From positions 16,242-32,644 of the forward strand of contig DCXX01000065.1 in assembly GCA_002329125.1 (NCBI GenBank): a DNA stretch of 16,403 nt. The letters run 5' to 3'. Position numbers and translations under genes: made by a program. Below the pieces are notes generated by a model. That model searched no databases. It worked only from the letters and a program-made list of their open reading frames with translations, and was not told where the DNA came from. This DNA is from Fidelibacterota bacterium UBA2125 (GTDB taxonomy: Bacteria > Fidelibacterota > Marinisomatia > Marinisomatales > S15-B10). How positions within the stretch are numbered: the first letter of the stretch is position 1; every line of letters starts with the position of its first letter. Shown here piece by piece: positions 7,912 to 15,069 of this stretch.

Positions 7912-8595
7912 ATGATTAAAGCAGTTATCTTCGATCTCGATAATACACTTCTTGATTTCAAGAAAATGAAACAGAATGCCATTTTAGCAGCTGTTGACGG
8001 TATGATAGAAGCTGGGCTCCAACTTGACCAGAAAAAAGCGTACGATCAGATTATGGAGCTTTATGAAACAAGTGGTTGGGAGAACCAGGAGATTTTTAAC
8101 GATTTTCTGAACAAATCTACAGGAGAAGTGGATCATAAATATCTGGCAGCGGGAATTGTCTCATATAGACGGGCAAGGGATGCTGCACTTACCCTTTATC
8201 CCGGTGTGAAAAAAACACTCATTACGTTGGCGAAAATGAGTATCAAGCTTGCCATTGTTTCCGATGCACCCAGGCGTGAGGCTTGGCTCAGAATTTGCTA
8301 TCTAAACCTTCACCATTTTTTCGATCTGGTTCTCACCTTTGATGATGTGGGTGAAAGGAAGCCATCTCCAAAGGGCTTCAACATGGTGTTGGAAAAATTC
8401 ATTTGTTCCGCTGAGGAAGTGCTTATGGTAGGCGACTGGCCCGAACGTGATATGGAGGGAGCCCATCAACTGGGGATCCGAACAATATTTGCCCGCTACG
8501 GTGACACTTTTGGTACTGTGGAGTCTGGTGCCAACTGGGATGTAGAAGATATTTTCGAGATTGTTGGAATTATTAATTCATTGAATGAAGCCTGA
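7912..8595 (+). CDS. HAD-superfamily hydrolase, subfamily IA-like
   Basis: A 227-residue cytoplasmic phosphatase-type protein with all four HAD motifs: motif I DLDNTLLD with nucleophile D8 and D10; motif II S117 in IVSDAP; motif III lysine in ERKPSPKGF (K150/K154); motif IV GDWPERDMEGA with acidic residues near 175-180. A helical cap of about residues 15-95 lies between motifs I and II, as in phosphoglycolate-phosphatase-like C1 caps. The substrate cannot be deduced. The gene starts after the terminator and no ribosome-binding site is visible before the ATG. Its 3' end overlaps acpS by 11 bases, so it heads the HAD-acpS-nnr-murA operon. Confidence 0.9.
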   Translation: MIKAVIFDLDNTLLDFKKMKQNAILAAVDGMIEAGLQLDQKKAYDQIMELYETSGWENQEIFNDFLNKSTGEVDHKYLAAGIVSYRRARDAALTLYPGVKKTLITLAKMSIKLAIVSDAPRREAWLRICYLNLHHFFDLVLTFDDVGERKPSPKGFNMVLEKFICSAEEVLMVGDWPERDMEGAHQLGIRTIFARYGDTFGTVESGANWDVEDIFEIVGIINSLNEA

Positions 8596-8956
8596 GAGCA
8601 ACAAAGTCGGTACCGACATTGTGGAGGTCTCACGGATTCGTCAGCTGGCCAATGAGCACGGAGAAAAATTTTATCGTCACGTATATACAGAGGCTGAAGT
8701 GGAGTGGTGTCAGGGCCGTGCTCTGCCTGCAATGCACCTAGCCGGACGTTTTGCCGCTAAAGAAGCTGTTAAGAAAGCGCTCTTGGCTTCAGGTGAAGAG
8801 AATATTCCGCTTAGTGGTATTGAAATTATCCGGCAGGAAGGTTGTCCACCGGAAGTATCTCTACATCTTGATTTAGTAAGACCGTATCACTGTCAGGTTT
8901 CCATCTCTCACACAGATTCGCTGGCAACGGCAGTTGCCATAGTGGCTCCTCAATGA
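8585..8956 (+). CDS. acpS: Holo-[acyl-carrier-protein] synthase
   Basis: A 123-residue AcpS, which transfers 4'-phosphopantetheine from coenzyme A to apo-acyl carrier protein and so activates fatty acid synthesis. The family blocks are present: GTDIVEVSRI (9-18, metal ligand D11), GRFAAKEAVKKAL (54-66, ligand E60) and SISHTDSLATA (106-116). Length fits the bacterial trimeric type. The ATG at 8585 lies inside the HAD gene; no better in-frame start exists before GTDIV and there is no Shine-Dalgarno sequence, so translational coupling to the upstream gene is likely. The stop overlaps the nnr start as ATGA. Confidence 0.96.
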   Translation: MKPESNKVGTDIVEVSRIRQLANEHGEKFYRHVYTEAEVEWCQGRALPAMHLAGRFAAKEAVKKALLASGEENIPLSGIEIIRQEGCPPEVSLHLDLVRPYHCQVSISHTDSLATAVAIVAPQ

Positions 8957-10482
8957 GAATTCTTTCAGCACAGGAAGCGAGAGAGGTGGACAGAATTGCC
9001 ATGCAAGAGCAGGGAGTACCCGGTGTCACGCTCATGGAAAATGCCGGGCGTGCGGTGGCTGAAAAGGTCGGTTCAATGGCTGATGGTGGAAAAGTGAGCA
9101 TCCTTTGCGGAAAGGGCAACAACGGCGGCGATGGATATGCATGCGCCTCTTTCCTGAATGAGATGGAAATAGAATGTGAACTCATATCAACAATTCCTGA
9201 GGGTGAAATAACAGGTGACGCCAGACATTTCTATGATGAATGTAAGGGTAAAGGTATCAGATTCTGTCACGCTCAGCATGTTAAGGAAGTCGATCTTGGT
9301 CACTATAATCTTATTGTCGACGGCCTCCTTGGCACGGGAATTTCTGGAGATGTGAAACCTGAAGCGGCTGAGTGGATCGAAGCCATGAACTCCACATCCT
9401 CAGCAATTCTTTCTATTGATATCCCTTCCGGCATAAACGGGACCAACGGATTTGTTTGCGGAACAGCAGTGCAAGCTACCGCCACTGTTACCATGGAGTT
9501 CCTGAAGCAGGGAATTGTGGTTCAGCCGGGCAAATCGCTGGCAGGGGAGATTACTGTGGCTGATCTCGGGTATCCTGCCGCCGCTTTTGAAGAACTCGGG
9601 GTGAAAAAGAAAACTTTTGATGAGGCATTTGCCCGAAAATATTTATCCCCGCCGCCTGCTGAAACATATAAGCACCGTCAGGGTAAACTGCTTGTTATTG
9701 CTGGGTCAAAAGGTTTCACGGGGGCGGCATGCCTAGCCGCCGAATCAGCCGTGAGAAGCGGTGCTGGACTGGTAATTGCAGCCGTGCCTGAATCCCTTAA
9801 TTCAATCTTTGAGAGAAAATTGACTGAAACTATGACGTTGCCCATCCCTGACGATGGAAACGGATTTCTGAACAAAAATGCCCTCGATTCGCTTCATAAG
9901 TGGTTCGGCTGGTGTGACGTTCTTCTTATGGGGCCGGGAGTTGGAACAGACCCCCAGGTGGGAGAGTTGGTAAAGGGTATTATTCACAAGTACAAAAAGC
10001 CACTTGTTTTGGATGCTGACGGATTGAGACACATCAAAGACGATCTGGATATTCTTTCTCAGTTGGAAGACGCATTCATCCTGACGCCCCATCACGGTGA
10101 AGCTTCCGGGTTATTCGGGGTCGAGCAAAAGGAGATCAGTGAAGATCCATTCAAGTTTGCCACTGAAGCTGTGGGACGGTCAGGGGGTGTGCTGGTTCTC
10201 AAAGGCGCTCCTACGCTGACGGCTTTCGGAAGTGAGGTTATTGCCAATACATCTGGTCATCAAGGGCTGGCTACAGGCGGTACAGGGGATGTCCTCGCAG
10301 GAATTATTTCCAGTTTTCTCTGTCAGGGAATGCCGATTGAGGTAGCCGCTCAACTAGCGGTTTTTGTTCATGGTCAGGCTGCTGATCTGCTCTTGGAGGA
10401 AAGAGGGTATCGTGGTCTTGCAGCTTCTGATCTAATCGAAAAAATCCCTTCCATCATTGCCGGTTATGAAACAGGCAGATAG
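8953..10482 (+). CDS. nnr: Bifunctional NAD(P)H-hydrate epimerase / ADP-dependent NAD(P)HX dehydratase
   Basis: A 509-residue fusion of both NAD(P)HX repair activities. The N-terminal epimerase part (about 1-215, YjeF_N) has the start RILSAQEAREVDRIAM, the dinucleotide loop GKGNNGGDG (53-61), LLGTGISG and DIPSGINGTNG. The C-terminal dehydratase (about 230-509, ribokinase-like) has GKLLVIAGSKGFTGAA, LMGPGVGTDP, LDADGL, LTPHHGE and the catalytic GGTGDVLAG (442-450, with D446). The epimerase interconverts R and S hydrates and the dehydratase restores NAD(P)H using ADP. The ATG at 8953 overlaps the acpS TGA; adjacency of acpS and nnr is common in bacteria. murA follows after 17 bases. Confidence 0.96.
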   Translation: MRILSAQEAREVDRIAMQEQGVPGVTLMENAGRAVAEKVGSMADGGKVSILCGKGNNGGDGYACASFLNEMEIECELISTIPEGEITGDARHFYDECKGKGIRFCHAQHVKEVDLGHYNLIVDGLLGTGISGDVKPEAAEWIEAMNSTSSAILSIDIPSGINGTNGFVCGTAVQATATVTMEFLKQGIVVQPGKSLAGEITVADLGYPAAAFEELGVKKKTFDEAFARKYLSPPPAETYKHRQGKLLVIAGSKGFTGAACLAAESAVRSGAGLVIAAVPESLNSIFERKLTETMTLPIPDDGNGFLNKNALDSLHKWFGWCDVLLMGPGVGTDPQVGELVKGIIHKYKKPLVLDADGLRHIKDDLDILSQLEDAFILTPHHGEASGLFGVEQKEISEDPFKFATEAVGRSGGVLVLKGAPTLTAFGSEVIANTSGHQGLATGGTGDVLAGIISSFLCQGMPIEVAAQLAVFVHGQAADLLLEERGYRGLAASDLIEKIPSIIAGYETGR

Positions 10483-10499
10483 ACACCGGGCGGCGACGT

Positions 10500-11753
10500 A
10501 TGGATAAACTGGTTATTCACGGTGGTCACCCACTGAACGGATCTGTAAAGATCAGTGGTGCAAAAAATGCTGTTCTGCCTATCATGACTGCCACCATCAT
10601 TACACCCGGCAGCTACAAAATCAAACGTGTTCCTGATCTTCGTGATACAAGAACGATGATCAGTCTACTGAAAATCATCGGTGCTGAAGTGAACTTTCAG
10701 GATGGGACACTTCATATTGATACCACCAAGTGCAACAATCCAGAAGCACCCTACGATCTGGTAAAAACAATGCGTGCCTCTTTCTACGTGCTGGGGCCGC
10801 TACTATCGCGATTCGGTTACGCCAAAGTTTCCATGCCAGGCGGATGTGCCTGGGGTCCGCGGCCTGTCAATTTTCATGTTGATGCTATGGAGCAAATCGG
10901 TGCTGACATAATTCTGGAAGACGGATACATTATTGCGAAAGGCGAGAATTTGAGTGGTGGAGATGTGTTGTTTGAGGTCTCTTCCGTGGGTGCTACGGGA
11001 AATGCTGTCATGGCTGCTGTTAAAGCGTCTGGCCGGACGACTATTTCCAATGCTGCCATGGAGCCAGAGATTACATGTCTTTGCAAGTTTTTGAATGCTA
11101 TGGGCGCCAGTATCAGCGGTATTGGTACCGACAAACTTCAGATTGAGAGTGTCAGTGAAATGAAGCCTGTAGATACTGAAATCATACCTGACCGGATAGA
11201 AACAGCTACCTTTCTGATTGCCGGAGCAATGGCAGGCGAAAAAGTTGAAGTGGTAGGGGCAGAGCCAAATCATCTACAGGTGGTCCTGAAAAGACTTCAG
11301 GAAGCAGGTAGTAAACTTGAAGTGAAAAAAGACAGCATCATCATTGAGAGAAAGGGAAGACCGCGACCTGTCTCATTGGAAACAGCCGTTTACCCTGGAT
11401 TCCCCACAGATGTCCAGGCCCAATGGATGGCACTCATGTCACTGGCCGACGGCAATTCCACCATCATGGACAGCATCTACCACGATCGTTTTACTCACAT
11501 TGCTGAACTGAGCCGATTAGGGGCTGATATCAGATTGAAGCGTAATGTGGCGGAAGTGAAGGGAAAGGAGCGGTTGCTGGGAGCTCCTGTCATGTCTACT
11601 GACATTCGTGCCAGCGCATCGCTGATCCTTGCCGGCTTGGGGGCGAAAGGACAAACAGAAATTTCCCGCATATATCATATTGATCGTGGCTATGAGAAGA
11701 TCGAAGAAAAATTTCAGTTCCTGGGAGCTGAGATTTCCAGAGAATCTGAATAA
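10500..11753 (+). CDS. murA: UDP-N-acetylglucosamine 1-carboxyvinyltransferase
   Basis: A 417-residue enzyme that transfers enolpyruvate from PEP to UDP-GlcNAc, the first committed step of peptidoglycan synthesis in the cytoplasm. Active-site residues are visible at nearly E. coli positions: K22 in ISGAKNA, R92, C116 in MPGGCAWGPRP, R121 and D304 in GFPTDVQAQ. C116 is the residue alkylated by fosfomycin in other MurA enzymes, so sensitivity at the target is expected. The catalytic loop reads CAWGPRP, a variation on the E. coli CTIGARP. The region before the ATG is GC-rich but has no Shine-Dalgarno match. It ends the operon and converges on a minus-strand gene with only three bases between stop codons and no terminator. 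Confidence 0.97.
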   Translation: MDKLVIHGGHPLNGSVKISGAKNAVLPIMTATIITPGSYKIKRVPDLRDTRTMISLLKIIGAEVNFQDGTLHIDTTKCNNPEAPYDLVKTMRASFYVLGPLLSRFGYAKVSMPGGCAWGPRPVNFHVDAMEQIGADIILEDGYIIAKGENLSGGDVLFEVSSVGATGNAVMAAVKASGRTTISNAAMEPEITCLCKFLNAMGASISGIGTDKLQIESVSEMKPVDTEIIPDRIETATFLIAGAMAGEKVEVVGAEPNHLQVVLKRLQEAGSKLEVKKDSIIIERKGRPRPVSLETAVYPGFPTDVQAQWMALMSLADGNSTIMDSIYHDRFTHIAELSRLGADIRLKRNVAEVKGKERLLGAPVMSTDIRASASLILAGLGAKGQTEISRIYHIDRGYEKIEEKFQFLGAEISRESE

Positions 11754-11756
11754 TAG

Positions 11757-12272
11757 CTAAAGACTTTTCAATACTTTCAGAATTTCCTTTGCGGTTACCT
11801 CAGGGGTTAGATTGTCTGTAGCCACTCTTACATTTGCCCGCTGGTAATATTTTTTTCTGTCATCCAGCATTTCTTGAAGAATATTTCCAGGATCACCACC
11901 ACCTTCGATGATCATCTCCTTCGATTCCATTCTTTCTACGAGATCAGCAACAGGTGTATCGAGCCAGATAGTGGCACCTGTGGTATCCATGGTCTGGAAT
12001 TTGCTTTCTTCAAGAACGGTATCACTGTTACAGGCGAAAACCTGATGCTCTCCCTGGGATAATTCCTGGAGCATGGTCGCCTCCATTGTTCTCAGTGATT
12101 CTTCTCCGAAGGTTGCAATGATTTCCTGCAGCGGTCTGCTGTAAATCGCTTCCAGCATTTCATTTACATCAATAAATGCCCACTTGAGATAATTAGCAAG
12201 GATACGTCCAATTGTTGATTTGCCCACACCCATCATGCCGATGAGGTAAATGTTTCGAAGTGCCCCGTTCAT
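11757..12272 (-). CDS. Shikimate-kinase-like P-loop protein with altered substrate site
   Basis: A protein of 171 residues with the shikimate kinase fold: Walker A GMMGVGKST, the strand FIDVNEML, FGEESLRTMEA, a lid region, and DDRKKYYQRA near the C-terminus. The length and the six residues before NIYLIG match AroK when the ATG at 12272 is used; an in-frame ATG at 12296 would add eight residues, and neither has a Shine-Dalgarno sequence. Compared with AroK, the arginine and glutamate of the FRxxE-like block and the late arginine are retained. However, the second Asp of the DxD motif is Asn, the Gly-Gly-Gly shikimate/Walker B loop reads CNSD, and the lid RPLL motif reads EMII. ATP binding is likely; shikimate phosphorylation is doubtful. 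It may be a divergent paralog acting on another small molecule. Confidence 0.75.
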   Translation of the reverse strand: MNGALRNIYLIGMMGVGKSTIGRILANYLKWAFIDVNEMLEAIYSRPLQEIIATFGEESLRTMEATMLQELSQGEHQVFACNSDTVLEESKFQTMDTTGATIWLDTPVADLVERMESKEMIIEGGGDPGNILQEMLDDRKKYYQRANVRVATDNLTPEVTAKEILKVLKSL

Positions 12273-12332
12273 ATTGCTTGGTATGATAATAACCATAGTT
12301 TCACATAGGAATCAACTCGTACTCAGAATAAA

Positions 12333-12356
12333 TTGACCTCATTATTTTGAGGCCAA
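12333..12356. repeat. Near-perfect inverted repeat between the shikimate-kinase-like gene and tRNA-Ser
   Basis: Two 9-base arms, TTGACCTCA (12333-12341) and TGAGGCCAA (12348-12356), are complementary except at one position and flank a 6-base AT loop. No T tract long enough for an intrinsic terminator follows on either strand. Since it lies between divergently transcribed units, an operator or a transcript hairpin is possible. Confidence 0.45.
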
Positions 12357-12401
12357 TCTCTTTTGAAATTTACTTCGGGGATCAATTGGCTGAAATAATC
12401 T

Positions 12402-12492
12402 GGAGAGGTGGCCGAGCTGGCTGAAGGCGGTCGCCTGCTAAGCGACTGTAGGGGGAAAACCTCTACCGCGGGTTCGAATCCCGCCCTCTCCG
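12402..12492 (+). tRNA. tRNA-Ser (anticodon GCU)
   Basis: Type II tRNA with acceptor GGAGAGG (12402-12408) paired to CCTCTCC (12485-12491) and discriminator G. The anticodon stem GTCGC/GCGAC encloses loop CTGCTAA with anticodon GCT at 12437-12439, reading AGC/AGU serine codons. A long variable arm and the T arm GCGGG/CCCGC with GGTTCGAAT follow. CCA is not encoded. Confidence 0.97.
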
Positions 12493-12549
12493 CGCTCCCG
12501 GGTTGGTTATCTTTAATAAAGGCTTGACAGATTATTCACGAGCAAGTGA

Positions 12550-12572
12550 GGGGAAAGAAGATTTCTTCCTCC
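12550..12572 (-). other. Hairpin just downstream of the HTH-PAS gene
   Basis: Purine-rich GGGGAAAGAA (12550-12559) pairs with TTCTTCCTCC (12563-12572) with one mismatch and one wobble across a 3-base loop. It lies about 15 bases past the stop of the minus-strand HTH-PAS gene, where a terminator is expected, but the minus strand has no U tract after it. It may be a 3'-end-stabilising hairpin or a weak, factor-assisted terminator. Confidence 0.35.
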
Positions 12573-12586
12573 TATCATTATAAAGA

Positions 12587-13321
12587 TCAGTTAGTCAGAG
12601 GTGGGAGAGGAATACACCAATGTTTTGCCATTTTGGTCTCCAAATTTGCCCTTGTGTGGCAAAAGAGCGGTACATAGTGTCCTTCAGCATGTCTGAACTT
12701 CCAAATTCTGTCCACTTCTATTACGGAGGATTTCATTTTGAGATAAAGATCTCCCAGTTCACGGGATCTCTGTATTGAAGCATCTCTATCACTTGATTCG
12801 AGCAATGAAAGTAAATCAATATTTAGCAAGTCACGTTTCTTATAACCGAGTACATCTATCCATTTATAGGCTGTCCCATCATAGATATTTCTAACAGGAT
12901 AACTAATTTCTTCTCTCCCAACATCTAGATCAAATTGTAGCTGCATCCATCCTGAGAAGCCGACATACCAGTCGATTTTTGATACACTATCTCCAATCGG
13001 TGAATCCTTGGAATATTCAATTTTTCTTTCCAGCTCAATAATTCTATCGAGCAGACCTTTTGCAATATCCTGATCGAATTCACCAGTAGCAATTTCAGGC
13101 ACATCGCGAAATTCACATTCCGATCGACCGTTGTTTTTCCAAATAACCTGCTTGCCCAGCGCCGTGGCAACGGCTTCAACATTACTCGGTCTTATGGAAG
13201 TTACACGACCGTTGAGCCAACGATTGATGGCAGTGGGAGTGAGTCCGGTCCTTCTTGCAAGTTCCGTCTGCCTAACTCTACTTGATTTAATAAGTTCGAC
13301 TGTTTTGCTATAACTGTCCAC
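12587..13321 (-). CDS. Transcriptional regulator with N-terminal HTH and C-terminal PAS-like domain
   Basis: A 244-residue protein, not recognised as a named family member. Residues about 5-57 form a Cro/CI-like (XRE) helix-turn-helix: RQTELARRTGLTPTAINRWL with the following NVEAVATALG. A charged helical linker (about 82-104, LLDRIIELERKIEYS) could form a coiled coil. Residues about 145-232 read like a PAS domain: WIDVLGYKKRDLLNIDLLSL, then SSDRDASIQRSRELG, then a hydrophobic strand ending WKFRHAEGHYVPLFCHTRA. This resembles the usual PAS order of LGY, DR and KDG-like segments. I infer a sensor-regulator that binds DNA through the HTH and a ligand or partner through PAS. The start is GTG at 13321; no downstream Met precedes the HTH and no Shine-Dalgarno sequence is present. 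The gene stands alone, between two tRNA-Ser genes. Confidence 0.8.
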   Translation of the reverse strand: MDSYSKTVELIKSSRVRQTELARRTGLTPTAINRWLNGRVTSIRPSNVEAVATALGKQVIWKNNGRSECEFRDVPEIATGEFDQDIAKGLLDRIIELERKIEYSKDSPIGDSVSKIDWYVGFSGWMQLQFDLDVGREEISYPVRNIYDGTAYKWIDVLGYKKRDLLNIDLLSLLESSDRDASIQRSRELGDLYLKMKSSVIEVDRIWKFRHAEGHYVPLFCHTRANLETKMAKHWCIPLPPLTN

Positions 13322-13329
13322 GCTTTGTA

Positions 13330-13359
13330 AGTATAGACCATTTAGGTTATATAAGTCAA
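13330..13359 (-). promoter_or_regulatory. Promoter of the HTH-PAS regulator, implying a leaderless transcript
   Basis: On the minus strand TTGACT (13359-13354) and TATACT (13335-13330) each match the sigma-70 hexamers at 5 of 6 positions with an 18-base spacer. Transcription would begin about 7 bases after the -10 element, at about 13321-13323, on or next to the GTG start codon at 13321. Confidence 0.6.
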
Positions 13360-13461
13360 TAACTACACAACTAATGTATAGATTCTGAGCAGGTCGTTTA
13401 TCTGGAATACCAGGAAACGTTTTGTCTGAATATGACTATAAGTGTAAGCTCAAACATCTCT

Positions 13462-13552
13462 GGAGGTGTGGCAGAGTCTGGTTGAATGCACCGGTCTTGA
13501 AAACCGGCGTCCGCCTTACGGCGGGCCAGAGGTTCGAATCCTCTCGCCTCCG
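13462..13552 (+). tRNA. tRNA-Ser (anticodon UGA)
   Basis: Type II tRNA with acceptor GGAGGTG (13462-13468) paired to CGCCTCC (13545-13551, one G-U pair) and discriminator G. The anticodon stem CCGGT/ACCGG encloses CTTGAAA with anticodon TGA at 13498-13500. A long variable arm CGTCCGCC/GGCGGGC and T arm AGAGG/CCTCT follow. CCA is not encoded. A TATAAG at 13437-13442 could be its -10 element, but no good -35 precedes it. Confidence 0.97.
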
Positions 13553-13630
13553 CGAATTCCCTGAATATTTCCTTTTGACGGGAAACACCACTTTCTTTCA
13601 CTTTTTCTCGATTCACGGCTAACTTTAACC

Positions 13631-15055
13631 ATGCCTGCCGCTCCGAGAGTTCGTTTTGCTCCCAGTCCTTCAGGTGAACTGCACCTTGGAGGTGCCCGGA
13701 CTGCTCTATTCAACTATCTTTTCGCCAAAAAAAGAGGTGGTAAATATTTTCTTCGAATAGAAGACACTGATGTTCAGCGTTCTAAACAGGAATTTGTGGA
13801 TCAGATATGCTATTCCCTGGAATGGCTCGGTCTCAAGTGGGATGAACCCATTGTTTATCAATCTAAGCGGCGGGACCACCACCACAGTGCCGCCCGGCAA
13901 CTCCTTCAAGCTGGCGGGGCCTACAGGTGTTTCTGTACAGTAGAAGAGTTGGCACTGGAAAGGGATGAAGCGGCCAAAGAGAAAAAACTGTATCGCTACT
14001 CAGGCAGATGCCGGGATTTGACGGACGATGAGCTGAAACTACGATTAAATAGAGCCGATCCTTTCTGTGTCCGCATCACTGTTCCGGGAGGAAAGACCAA
14101 ATTCACTGACTCTGTTTACGGTAAAATTGAAGTGGATCACAAGGAAATAGATGACTTCATTATCCAGCGGACGGACGGGTCATCTACTTACAACTTTACT
14201 GTGGTGGTGGATGATATGGATATGGAGATCAACTGGATTATCCGCGGTGAAGATCATCTGGCGAACACCCCAAAGCAGATTATTGTTTATAAGGCTCTCG
14301 GATCAAAACCGCCGCGATTTGCTCACTTGCCCATGATTCTAGGCCCGAACGGCCAACGCCTCAGCAAACGCCACGGTGCCACAGGGATCCAAGCTTATCG
14401 GGATATGGGATTTTTGCCTGAAGCTCTGCTCAACTATCTCGCTCTACTGGGGTGGTCACCCGGTAACAATAGAGAGGTTTTCTTCTTTAAGGAGTTGACA
14501 GAAAAGTTCTCTTTGAATAAAGTAGTGAAGAAGGGAGGAGTCTTTGATGAAAAAAAGCTTAACTGGATTTGCGGCCAGCATATGTCGGACAAATCTTCAC
14601 AAGATCTTCTTAACACGATGCGTGAGCTGGATCCAGACTGGCACAGTGATCAAGATGAGAGCTACCTTCTCAATGTTATCGAAATGGTGCAATCGAGAAC
14701 CAAATCGCTCAGCGAACTCAACGAATTTTCCGGTTACTTTTTTACCGATCCCCAATCCTTTGATGAGAAAGCAGTGAAGAAACGTTGGAAAGATACCTCT
14801 GTGACTGAACTGATGAACCGGTACTGGATGAGCCTCCATGAGCTAACAAAGTGGGAGCCTACCGTCCTGGAGGAGCATCTTCGGACACTTGCCGAGACAG
14901 AAAACGTTTCTGCAGGCAAGTTTATTCACCCCATGCGGATCGCTATTTCTGGGCAGGGAGTAGGGCCGTCTCTGTTTGATCTGATGGCACTTTTAGGCCG
15001 TGAGCGTGTATTAAGGCGAATGAATTATGCAATTGATAATTTGCCGCCATCCTGA
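13631..15055 (+). CDS. gltX: Glutamyl-tRNA synthetase
   Basis: A 474-residue class I aminoacyl-tRNA synthetase that charges tRNA with glutamate. Visible features are APSPSGELHLGG with the HIGH-type motif HLGG (18-21), LRIEDTDVQRS (41-51), WIIRGEDHLANTPKQ (202-216) and the KMSKS-type motif RLSKRHG (243-249). The zinc-site spacing of the E. coli enzyme (C-x-C-x24-C-x-H) appears as C100, C102, C127 and D129, so three cysteines are kept and the histidine is Asp. The C-terminal anticodon-binding helical part ends with the typical HPMRIAISGQGVGPSLFDLMALLG. Whether it also charges tRNA-Gln cannot be told from the sequence. It begins 78 bases after tRNA-Ser(UGA), with no Shine-Dalgarno sequence before the ATG; that leader contains no other gene. 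A secreted-protein gene follows after 14 bases. Confidence 0.97.
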   Translation: MPAAPRVRFAPSPSGELHLGGARTALFNYLFAKKRGGKYFLRIEDTDVQRSKQEFVDQICYSLEWLGLKWDEPIVYQSKRRDHHHSAARQLLQAGGAYRCFCTVEELALERDEAAKEKKLYRYSGRCRDLTDDELKLRLNRADPFCVRITVPGGKTKFTDSVYGKIEVDHKEIDDFIIQRTDGSSTYNFTVVVDDMDMEINWIIRGEDHLANTPKQIIVYKALGSKPPRFAHLPMILGPNGQRLSKRHGATGIQAYRDMGFLPEALLNYLALLGWSPGNNREVFFFKELTEKFSLNKVVKKGGVFDEKKLNWICGQHMSDKSSQDLLNTMRELDPDWHSDQDESYLLNVIEMVQSRTKSLSELNEFSGYFFTDPQSFDEKAVKKRWKDTSVTELMNRYWMSLHELTKWEPTVLEEHLRTLAETENVSAGKFIHPMRIAISGQGVGPSLFDLMALLGRERVLRRMNYAIDNLPPS

Positions 15056-15069
15056 TAGATTGATCTGAT

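Noticed and set aside
11880..11930. GGGD in the lid of the shikimate-kinase-like protein as a moved glycine loop
   Set aside because: It is in the lid, far from the strand position of the canonical loop, so it cannot replace it simply; it is more likely just a flexible lid segment.
12402..13552. Genomic island between two tRNA-Ser genes
   Set aside because: Only one gene lies between them, there is no integrase, and the similarity of the tRNA 3' ends (GGTTCGAATC and CTCCGCG) is expected of two serine tRNAs and is not an attachment-site duplication.
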